A stretch of 5,047 nucleotides of DNA, from positions 1 through 5,047 of the forward strand of contig BTRF01000040.1 in the NCBI GenBank assembly GCA_036986255.1. The letters are read 5' to 3'. The notes under the pieces are model-generated. The model saw nothing but the letters and a program-made list of their open reading frames with translations. It did no database searches and was not told the DNA's origin. The stretch is from BTRF01 sp036986255. Lineage in GTDB: Bacteria > Patescibacteriota > WWE3 > 9FT-COMBO-53-11. This document shows positions 1-5,047 of the stretch, piece after piece (position 1 is the first letter of the stretch; each line of letters begins with the position of its first letter). The translations under genes and the position numbers were made by a program.

Positions 1-34
1 CTTCCCATACCTATAGGATTTAGCAAGAACTCCC

Positions 35-847
35 CTACCCTGATAAGAATAGTCCGGTGCGGAGATCAAAAAAACGGATGAAAAGAAAGACAGCAAGAGA
101 AAGCAGGATGTATTCCAAAACGATTGTATATTTAAGATGCTTCTCATAGTAGGCCCGGGCGATTCCAAGGATAGCGTAGAAGAATACCCCCTCGGAAAGC
201 CCTCGAAGATACCCCTTCCAAGGGAAAAACGACAACGCCAGGGAAATCTGAAGAATCCCTATCCCCACCACCGCAGCGCCTATAAAATGGAAACGTTCGA
301 AAAGGTCTGTAAGAGTATAAAACCACAAGAAATTGAGACCCAAGCTAAACCCGAGAAAAAAAACGAGGGCCCCCGCCGGAAGCACCCCCAACTCCAACTT
401 ATGGATAACCGTAAGGATAAGAAAGGCCGCCAAAAAAGAAAGGAGGAAAATCGCCGGACGTGCGGCCCTCTCCAGAGGAATCTTTTCTCTTTTCAGCCGC
501 TCCACCCGAAAAACATTAAGGGCCAGCAGGAGAGTATAAAAAACGGCGAGGAAGGAAAGCCAGATAACAACCTTTACCCCTAAACTGAAGTTCGGGAAAA
601 GATACTGATTTAGGACCGCTCCTAAGGATAGCGCTGCAGGCAGGAGATGCAGAGTAAACACCTCAATCCCTTTGGGTCTCCCCAAAGCAAAGTAAGTTAA
701 AAAGACCGCCACGGCCGGGTACAAGAAGACCCCCACCTCCTCCTCCAAAAAGGTGGGGGAAGACAAGAGGATCAAAAAACCCGTAAGAGAGACTGCCACT
801 GCCATAAATCTCAGCCGCTTATTTTGGAATATCTTGGAAAAACTCAT
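35..847 (-). CDS. Multi-pass integral membrane protein of unknown function
   Basis: This 270-residue protein is very hydrophobic. I count about eight or nine membrane segments, near residues 13-29, 38-55, 63-84, 90-113, 131-149, 154-176, 188-209, 218-231 and 241-260. The largest loop (about 114-130) has seven basic residues (Arg/Lys) and is therefore probably cytoplasmic by the positive-inside rule. The short N-terminus (KIFQNKRLR) is also basic. No enzyme signature, transporter motif or cysteine is visible, and no soluble domain is present. The ATG at 847 shares one base with the ruvC stop (TGATG) and lacks a clear Shine-Dalgarno sequence, so translation probably depends on coupling to ruvC. 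It occupies the position where ruvA follows ruvC in many bacteria, but nothing in its sequence suggests a recombination role. It may simply be a lineage-specific gene sharing the unit. The stop is TAG at 37-35, with 34 bases left to the window edge. Confidence 0.85.
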   Translation of the reverse strand: MSFSKIFQNKRLRFMAVAVSLTGFLILLSSPTFLEEEVGVFLYPAVAVFLTYFALGRPKGIEVFTLHLLPAALSLGAVLNQYLFPNFSLGVKVVIWLSFLAVFYTLLLALNVFRVERLKREKIPLERAARPAIFLLSFLAAFLILTVIHKLELGVLPAGALVFFLGFSLGLNFLWFYTLTDLFERFHFIGAAVVGIGILQISLALSFFPWKGYLRGLSEGVFFYAILGIARAYYEKHLKYTIVLEYILLSLAVFLFIRFFDLRTGLFLSG

Positions 848-1377
848 CAGGATTTTTCAATGGGCGGCTTGACTTCATCAACCCTAGCATCAGTCTTGCT
901 GATGTGGCAGAGGGCGATCGCTAAAGCGTCCGCGGCATGGACAGGCGTCGGATGCTTCTTAAGGTGGAGGTGTCCCTTCAATGCTTGTTGAACAACTTTT
1001 TTATCCGCCCGACCATGACCAGCAATGCAGAGCTTCGCTTCCAGAGCGTTATACTCGTAAACGGGAAGGTCCCGCTCCCCCGCCAAAAGAAGGATCACCC
1101 CATACGATTGGGCGACGCTGATAGCACTCCTTTTATTAACGTTAAAAACAATCCGCTCAATGATAATCTCCGAAACATCGTACTCATCCACCAACTCCTC
1201 CACTCCCCTCTTAATAATCAGCAAACGTTTGGAAAGCGGTTCGCGAGGCGAGGTTTTGATTGAGCCATGTCCAACATGCCTCACTTCCCATTTTTGATTT
1301 TTTCTATTTGATTTTTGCTTTCTGACAATCCCCCACCCCATCTGAGCCGTACCCGGGTCAATTCCCAAAATAATCAT
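847..1377 (-). CDS. ruvC: Holliday junction resolvase RuvC (crossover junction endodeoxyribonuclease)
   Basis: RuvC is a dimeric, metal-dependent nuclease that cuts four-way DNA junctions symmetrically at the end of homologous recombination, normally with the RuvAB branch-migration motor. The RNase H-like fold is shown by LGIDPGTAQMGWG (4-16, catalytic Asp7), IIIERIVF (71-78, catalytic Glu74), EAKLCIAGHGRADKK (113-127) and PVHAADALAIAL (145-156, His147 and Asp150). The Asp/Glu/His/Asp quartet matches the Thermus type, whereas E. coli has Asp in place of His147. Lys115 and Lys126 align with the DNA-binding lysines 107 and 118 of E. coli. At 176 residues the length is normal. A basic, Asn-rich loop at about 19-29 is several residues longer than in E. 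coli. It follows yebC with a one-base overlap (TAATG) and a good Shine-Dalgarno sequence, and its TGA shares a base with the next ATG. No ruvA or ruvB is present in the window. Confidence 0.96.
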   Translation of the reverse strand: MIILGIDPGTAQMGWGIVRKQKSNRKNQKWEVRHVGHGSIKTSPREPLSKRLLIIKRGVEELVDEYDVSEIIIERIVFNVNKRSAISVAQSYGVILLLAGERDLPVYEYNALEAKLCIAGHGRADKKVVQQALKGHLHLKKHPTPVHAADALAIALCHISKTDARVDEVKPPIEKS

Positions 1378-1934
1378 TACTTTTCTCCCAACTCCGCCAA
1401 GTGCTCATCGGAAATATCAAAATTGCTGTAAACCTCCTGAACGTCCTCATGCTCATCTAAAGCATTAGCCAGACCTAAAACTTTCTTCGCCACTCCGGAG
1501 TCGGTAAGAGGAACAAGAAAGGAAGGGTTTTCCAAATCAATAAAGATATAGGCCGCTGAACCGGCTTCGCCCAACTTCCCTCCGTAGGTGTCAAAAATCC
1601 TCCTCACCTCTGCAAGAGTACGGTTGCGGTTGTCGGTGAGAACCTTAACCAGAAAGGCTACCCCGGACGGGCCGTACCCTTCGTAAATCGCCTCCTCCAA
1701 CGCTTGGGCCGAATCCGCCGCCCCAACCGCCTTCTCAATCTTATCTTTAGGCATATTGTAGGAACGGGCCTTATCAATAGCCGTGCGAAGGGTGGGATTA
1801 AGATCAGGATCCGAACCCCCTTTGCGAGCCGCAGTCGAAATCGCCCGCGATAACTTGGAAAAAAGCTTGCCCCGCTTCTCATCCTCGGTCTGCTTCTGCC
1901 GTTTAATTGTCGACCAGTGCGAATGCCCGCTCAT
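1377..1934 (-). CDS. yebC: YebC/PmpR/TACO1-family protein, short form lacking the inserted domain
   Basis: This belongs to the YebC family, annotated as DNA-binding transcriptional regulators and, for some members and mitochondrial TACO1, reported to assist translation. The start is taken at MSGHSHW, the typical YebC N-terminus (ATG at 1934). An ATG at 1958 in the same frame would add eight atypical residues and lies in the terminator T-run. Family marks are GHSHWSTIKRQK (3-14), KRGKLFSKL (20-28), DPDLNPTLR (42-50), YEGYGPSG (84-91), LTDNRNRT (99-106), GGKLGEAGSAAYIF (118-131) and DVQEVYSN (164-171). The protein has 185 residues, whereas E. coli YebC has about 246. The roughly 60 missing residues fall between AYIF and DVQEVY, where the inserted ferredoxin-like domain normally lies. 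The frame is intact. It is the first gene of a unit with ruvC, no Shine-Dalgarno sequence is visible, and its TAA shares one base with the ruvC ATG. Confidence 0.93.
   Translation of the reverse strand: MSGHSHWSTIKRQKQTEDEKRGKLFSKLSRAISTAARKGGSDPDLNPTLRTAIDKARSYNMPKDKIEKAVGAADSAQALEEAIYEGYGPSGVAFLVKVLTDNRNRTLAEVRRIFDTYGGKLGEAGSAAYIFIDLENPSFLVPLTDSGVAKKVLGLANALDEHEDVQEVYSNFDISDEHLAELGEK
1385..1389 (-). promoter_or_regulatory. Ribosome binding site of ruvC inside the yebC 3' end
   Basis: The minus strand reads GGGAG, then 7 bases, then ATG at 1377. It lies within the last codons of yebC and supports the ATG chosen for ruvC. Together with the TAATG stop-start overlap it points to translational coupling. 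Confidence 0.65.
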
Positions 1935-1942
1935 ACGAACCA

Positions 1943-1972
1943 ATAATACCAAACCCAAAAAAGAACCGTCAG
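1943..1972 (-). promoter_or_regulatory. Predicted sigma70-type promoter of yebC, overlapping the terminator
   Basis: The minus strand carries CTGACG (1972-1967, 4 of 6 matches to TTGACA), an 18-base spacer, and TATTAT (1948-1943, 5 of 6 matches to TATAAT). The -35 box lies in the 3' arm of the terminator stem and the T-run lies in the spacer. The -10 ends 8 bases before the yebC ATG, so transcription would start within a few bases of the start codon. A promoter is expected here because the terminator cuts off the upstream unit. Confidence 0.5.
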
Positions 1973-1993
1973 GATTGTGAAACCCTGACGGTT
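1957..1993 (-). terminator. Rho-independent terminator ending the upstream gene block
   Basis: On the minus strand a perfect 10-base-pair stem, AACCGTCAGG (1993-1984) pairing with CCTGACGGTT (1973-1964), encloses a 10-base loop. It is followed by C and six Ts (1962-1957). It starts 15 bases after the TAG stop of the 206-residue gene. The T-run follows the stem only on the minus strand, so it should act in that direction. It isolates the yebC unit from read-through. Confidence 0.85.
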
Positions 1994-2008
1994 GGGACTC
2001 AAAAGAGC

Positions 2009-2629
2009 CTAAGACGAAGAAGTCTTCGGACGACCCGCATTCTCTTTCTTCACCCAGTCATCCTGCACCTGTTGAACAGCATCTTGAATTTTCCAAGGGA
2101 CTCCTTGATACTGCTCTAAGAAATGGTCTAGCAGCCTGTCCAACTTGCGAACGTACCACTGCCGGCAGGAGGAGCATAAGCAAGAAACGCGCTTCCCTTG
2201 ACTTAGGTGTCCAAGCCAGCCCATTGCGATGTAGTCAATTTCCTCCAGAGCGTCTTCAATAACCTCTTGAGAAACATCGAGGTTGGCTGAGCTAAGCCGT
2301 CTATCAGCAAGGCTGATGCTATAGCCGTCCAGGGGGTGAGGAAAGGGTGGGGTGGAAACGGCGCGCAACCGCTCCTCAATCTGAGGATCTGGTTCAAGGC
2401 TCTCCAAGAACTGTAAAAAAGTGAGCGCGTCTTGAACACTTTCCTGATCTTGGTAGAAGGTGCGAATACCCGCCTCCCCATCAAACTTAGTAAAAAGAAT
2501 CAGATAGTCGCCCTCGGGCAGGACTGCCACAACCCCCCAAGTCCCGTTGTCAAACCTGCGTTCCTGCAAACGGGCATCTGCAGGAATGTCACCCCAGTTG
2601 ATCGCCGGGAAGTTCTGTAGCTCTTGCAC
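2009..2629 (-). CDS. Hypothetical soluble protein with CxCxxC motif
   Basis: I do not recognise this 206-residue protein. It is acidic in its first half and contains no membrane segment or signal peptide. Residues about 30-60 (WGVVAVLPEGDYLILFTKFD and on) look like beta strands, and 63-80 and 118-140 look like helices. A CxCxxC motif (Cys150, Cys152, Cys155) sits before a helix rich in Arg, Leu and Asp (about 156-175). These are the only three cysteines, so a metal site would need His141, His169 or a partner chain. The tail ends in basic and serine residues. The start is GTG, supported by a strong Shine-Dalgarno sequence 8 bases upstream. It lies 88 bases after the preceding gene and is followed 15 bases past its TAG stop by an intrinsic terminator, so it ends a transcription unit. 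Function is unknown; a zinc- or iron-binding regulatory role is only a guess. Confidence 0.8.
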   Translation of the reverse strand: MQELQNFPAINWGDIPADARLQERRFDNGTWGVVAVLPEGDYLILFTKFDGEAGIRTFYQDQESVQDALTFLQFLESLEPDPQIEERLRAVSTPPFPHPLDGYSISLADRRLSSANLDVSQEVIEDALEEIDYIAMGWLGHLSQGKRVSCLCSSCRQWYVRKLDRLLDHFLEQYQGVPWKIQDAVQQVQDDWVKKENAGRPKTSSS

Positions 2630-2637
2630 AGTAATTT

Positions 2638-2644
2638 CTCCTTT
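2638..2644 (-). promoter_or_regulatory. Strong ribosome binding site that fixes a GTG start
   Basis: The minus strand reads AAAGGAG, followed by 8 bases and then GTG at 2629-2627. There is no in-frame ATG between the upstream stop codon (TAG at 2671-2669) and this point, so the site decides the start of the 206-residue protein. It also shows that this genome uses Shine-Dalgarno sequences on some genes. Confidence 0.75.
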
Positions 2645-2673
2645 CTTTAAAGATGTGATTTGGTTTCCCTATT

Positions 2674-2690
2674 TTCCCACGAATTGGGAA
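2674..2690. promoter_or_regulatory. Short perfect dyad, possible operator or hairpin
   Basis: The minus strand reads TTCCCAATTCGTGGGAA: perfect 6-base arms separated by 5 bases, within the 88-base gap between the two hypothetical genes. It lies just downstream of a TTGACT (2700-2695) that resembles a -35 box. No good -10 hexamer follows at 16-19 bases, so the promoter is not convincing. There is no T-run after the dyad, so it is not an intrinsic terminator. It could be an operator, an mRNA hairpin in the leader of the 206-residue gene, or chance. Confidence 0.25.
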
Positions 2691-2717
2691 GAGAAGTCAA
2701 CACTATGGGTTAGCAGT

Positions 2718-3524
2718 TTAACGGAGCTCTTCTTCACCGACGGGTTCGGCTTCCTTTTTGGGAACGGTTTTCTCCTTCTCAGGAGGTTTCGCCGCAGAAA
2801 CCCTTTTTACGGGAGGTTTCTTGGTTGTTTTTGGGGGAGGAGCTTCCTTCTTCTCCTCTTTTTGAACCGTCACCTTCCGAACCGGCTTGGCCTTCTCCTC
2901 GGGTTCCTTTTTAAGCTCCTTCTTTGGTTCCTCCTTTGGTTTCTCCTTTACTTCCGCTTCCTTCTTGTTCCAAGACCTCTTCTTCTCCAAAGGTTTCCTA
3001 TCTTCCTCGGGTCCGCGAACGCCGGGCTTCTTGCCTACTACCTCCAAAAGGCAGGCGAAGGGGATATTCTTCTCACCTTCCGGCAGAAGAACCTTAACTT
3101 TATCCTTTTCTTCCCCGCCCCAATACCTCACAGCACTTTGAAGAAGCCGGTAAGACCCACCTTTCCCCAGGGCTTCAAACTGACCATCCTTCACCACCAG
3201 CTGAGCATCTTCCTCCAACCGGGGAAGCTTCTCAAGAAGCTTAAACTGCCGGCCCATGGGTCCTTCCACCATTTTGAGTTTGTCACCGTAAACCAATCTG
3301 GTTTTTGCGGAGTAATTATCTGGAACGGGGTACTTTTTACCTGCTTCGGTAACCATAAAGCGGCCATCGTACTTACCTATCAGACCGGGCAATGAACTCG
3401 CCCCGCCCATCCGTTCAATCTCGTTTAGAAGCTGATTAGCAAGTTTAAGAGAAGAGGAAGCCGCCATGAGCGCCTGTTTGAGAAGCTGAACTTTGTCTTT
3501 TCCTATCCTAGGACTCCCAACCAT
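2718..3524 (-). CDS. Hypothetical protein with folded N-terminal region and Lys/Glu/Pro-rich disordered tail
   Basis: I cannot assign a family function to this 268-residue protein. Residues about 10-37 look like one amphipathic helix. Residues 44-165 look like a compact beta-rich domain, with short motifs such as GKYDGRFMV (50-58), YPVPDNY (65-71) and GGSYRLL (122-128). Residues 166-268 form a low-complexity tail of Lys, Glu and Pro, with roughly 35 basic against 23 acidic residues by hand count, like an H1-type or linker tail. There is no signal peptide, no membrane segment, and only one cysteine (Cys158). The ATG at 3524 lies 15 bases after the ATPase stop and has no visible Shine-Dalgarno sequence. 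It is kept because the next in-frame ATG (codon 20) would cut into the predicted helix. Adjacency suggests expression with the ATPase. Nucleic-acid binding through the tail is possible but only inferred. That this is a real gene is well supported by length, domain-like composition and operon fit. Confidence 0.8.
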   Translation of the reverse strand: MVGSPRIGKDKVQLLKQALMAASSSLKLANQLLNEIERMGGASSLPGLIGKYDGRFMVTEAGKKYPVPDNYSAKTRLVYGDKLKMVEGPMGRQFKLLEKLPRLEEDAQLVVKDGQFEALGKGGSYRLLQSAVRYWGGEEKDKVKVLLPEGEKNIPFACLLEVVGKKPGVRGPEEDRKPLEKKRSWNKKEAEVKEKPKEEPKKELKKEPEEKAKPVRKVTVQKEEKKEAPPPKTTKKPPVKRVSAAKPPEKEKTVPKKEAEPVGEEELR

Positions 3525-3539
3525 ATTTTACAAAAATAG

Positions 3540-5047
3540 TTAGTCTACTTCCCTAGTCTTCTCCATAATCTTATCATGCTCAACAAAACCCTGTTCCCGC
3601 TTCTCTTCCGCAATTGCCAACCCCAGCGAAAACTCCCGCTCGGTCCAGCGTTTAATTCTGCCCTCAACCTCTTCGGCCGACCGTCCGTAGGTCTCCCGCG
3701 AAAATCTGACGGCTTCCTGACCCTGATAAGTCTTCCCATCCGGAGGGGTTAGTGAAACCGCCGAGAACGGTTTGGAAGCCATCCCGTCAATCATAAGCTT
3801 CAAGTAAAGGTGATACCTATCCAAAGAGATTAAATCTTCCGCTTCAAAATACGGGGCGAACTCCTTTTCCAAAATTTGAGCATCCGGAGCTCCCACCGAA
3901 AACACCAGCATAGTTCCGATGTTTCCAAACACGGCTTCCTGCATCTCCTCCGGGAGCTGCTCAATATACTGGTGGGTAAGATGGAGGTTCAGACGGTACT
4001 TTCGAGCTTCGGAGAGGATGGATGCGAAAGAGCCCGAGGCAAAATTTTGGAACTCATCGGCATAAAGATAAAAATCGCGCCGCTCCTCTTCGGGAATTCT
4101 AACCCTCTGCATCGCCGTAAAATTCATTCGAGAAATTAAAAGAGACCCCAGAAGATTGGCATTATCCGCACCGATCCCGCCCTTGGATAGATTAATAAGA
4201 AGAATCTTGCCGGAGTTCATAATACTGCCAAGATCTAAAGAGGACGTTCTCTGGCCGACAATATTTCTAATTGTCGAGGAAGCCAAAAAGCGCCCTACCT
4301 TGTTTTGGATTGGAGCAATTGCTTCAGTATGCAGCCGGGGGTTGCCCATCATCTGCCGATACTCCACTTCCCAAAATTCCCTTAAAACCGGATCTTTTAT
4401 CTTATGGACAATATATTTTTGATAGTTTTTATCGGATAAGAGCCGAGTAATTCCCAATAGGGTTGTCCCGGGAACCTCAAGCAGGGTAAGAATGGAGTTA
4501 TTCAGGAGATACTCCAACCGCGGCCCCCAAGAGTACTCGAAGTGTTTCTTAAAAGCTTCTAAAATCCCGGAACCCAACAGGTTTTTCTGGGATGGATCAT
4601 GAAGTTCCAAAGGATTAAGCCCAATCGGATGCTCAACATCGGTAGGATCAAAGTAAACAACATCTTTGACCCGCTCGGGAGGAATAAAATCAAGAAGATC
4701 CTTGACCATATCTCCGTGAGGGTCCAAAACGGCGACCCCTTCACCGCTTTGGATGTCTTGAACGATCATGTTCTTGAAGAGCGTAGTCTTCCCCACCCCG
4801 GTCTTCCCCACCAAATATATGTGCCTGCGGCGGTCTTCGCGCTTAATCCCAAATTTAGCCATTCTCTCCCGGAAAGTAGTTTGGGCAAAGTATGTAACAT
4901 CCTCGGTAGGAAGGTTGGCCGGTGGCTCGCCCTTCTTGTAAGTAGCCCAAGCAATCGCCGGGGTCTTCACGGATACGTTTGGAAGATGAAAGATAGAGGC
5001 CAGCTCCGCCGTATCCAAGACATGGGACTCCGATGGAAACTCGCGCT
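3540..5047 (-). CDS. TraG/VirD4-like type IV secretion/conjugation ATPase (HerA-FtsK superfamily), 5'-partial
   Basis: This is probably a membrane-associated hexameric pump ATPase that drives DNA or protein transfer through a type IV secretion or conjugation-like machine. The visible 501 residues, counted from the first whole codon at 5045, contain a Walker A motif GKTGVGKT (about 80-87, catalytic Lys86). They also contain the DPHGD signature (108-112), a Walker B FYLYADEF with Asp330/Glu331, and a downstream THQ (357-359) matching the conserved glutamine motif of VirD4/HerA-type enzymes. The C-terminal 40 residues are charged and probably helical. The frame is open to the window edge, so the gene continues beyond 5047. 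The TTG at 5018 is preceded by in-frame coding sequence (REFPSESHV) and is unlikely to be the start. The missing N-terminus would be where any membrane anchor lies. The stop is TAA. The next gene follows after 15 bases, which suggests co-transcription. The superfamily is secure; the exact role (coupling protein, DNA uptake or other translocation) is inference. Confidence 0.88.
   Translation of the reverse strand, partial: REFPSESHVLDTAELASIFHLPNVSVKTPAIAWATYKKGEPPANLPTEDVTYFAQTTFRERMAKFGIKREDRRRHIYLVGKTGVGKTTLFKNMIVQDIQSGEGVAVLDPHGDMVKDLLDFIPPERVKDVVYFDPTDVEHPIGLNPLELHDPSQKNLLGSGILEAFKKHFEYSWGPRLEYLLNNSILTLLEVPGTTLLGITRLLSDKNYQKYIVHKIKDPVLREFWEVEYRQMMGNPRLHTEAIAPIQNKVGRFLASSTIRNIVGQRTSSLDLGSIMNSGKILLINLSKGGIGADNANLLGSLLISRMNFTAMQRVRIPEEERRDFYLYADEFQNFASGSFASILSEARKYRLNLHLTHQYIEQLPEEMQEAVFGNIGTMLVFSVGAPDAQILEKEFAPYFEAEDLISLDRYHLYLKLMIDGMASKPFSAVSLTPPDGKTYQGQEAVRFSRETYGRSAEEVEGRIKRWTEREFSLGLAIAEEKREQGFVEHDKIMEKTREVD

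Noticed and set aside
1..34. A possible start of a further minus-strand gene (ATG at 8-6) and a CCTATAGG palindrome at 10-17.
   Set aside because: Only eight bases of frame are visible, no clear ribosome site or promoter precedes it, and an 8-base palindrome is expected by chance.
137..583. A 148-codon plus-strand frame rich in Lys, Arg and Pro.
   Set aside because: It is the shadow of the membrane-protein gene on the other strand, with low complexity and no recognisable motif.
1935..1958. An upstream ATG that would lengthen YebC by eight residues.
   Set aside because: It falls within the terminator T-run, and MSGHSHW at 1934 matches the conserved YebC N-terminus.
2547..3395. A 282-codon open frame on the plus strand, rich in Phe and Leu.
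   Set aside because: It lies antisense to the Lys/Glu-rich tail, whose complement gives Phe/Leu-rich peptides. It overlaps two better-supported genes and shows no domain.
3525..3539. TAAAAT directly before the ATG of the 268-residue protein, resembling a -10 box.
   Set aside because: It abuts the start codon, so transcription would begin inside the gene, and there is no matching -35 box 16-18 bases upstream.

Overview
The window reads as a compact stretch of a Patescibacteria/CPR-type bacterial chromosome, possibly from the Microgenomates side. This is inferred from gene content and style and not from any database search. All six genes lie on the minus strand, and no gap between genes exceeds about 90 bases. 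A TraG/VirD4-like ATPase of a kind I associate with CPR genomes sits beside lineage-specific hypothetical proteins, and YebC is unusually short. UGA is used as a true stop codon at the end of ruvC, so the Gracilibacteria/Absconditabacteria code, in which UGA encodes glycine, does not fit. I see no tRNA, rRNA, CRISPR array, transposase or integrase.

Layout in transcription order, from high to low coordinates. (1) 5047-3540 holds the C-terminal part of a HerA/FtsK-superfamily ATPase of TraG/VirD4 type. Its 5' end lies outside the window. (2) 15 bases downstream, at 3524-2718, is a protein with a folded N-terminal part and a long Lys/Glu/Pro-rich tail, of unknown function. (3) After an 88-base gap, at 2629-2009, is an unrecognised 206-residue soluble protein. 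It starts with GTG behind a strong Shine-Dalgarno sequence and carries a CxCxxC motif. A clear Rho-independent terminator (1993-1957) ends this block. (4) A second transcription unit begins inside that terminator: yebC (1934-1377), ruvC (1377-847) and a multi-pass membrane protein (847-35). The two junctions, TAATG and TGATG, each share a single base, so these three genes should be translationally coupled.

How the genes may work together: yebC-ruvC is a widespread pairing that links a YebC/PmpR/TACO1-family factor to the Holliday-junction resolvase. Here the place often held by ruvA is taken by an integral membrane protein. The upstream block pairs a DNA- or protein-pumping ATPase with a possible basic-tailed partner, but only adjacency supports that link.

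I did not find a convincing undescribed system. The most interesting points are a YebC that lacks its inserted domain while keeping both flanks, a terminator whose 3' half appears to double as a promoter for a nearly leaderless yebC transcript, and three proteins of unknown function in conserved-looking positions.
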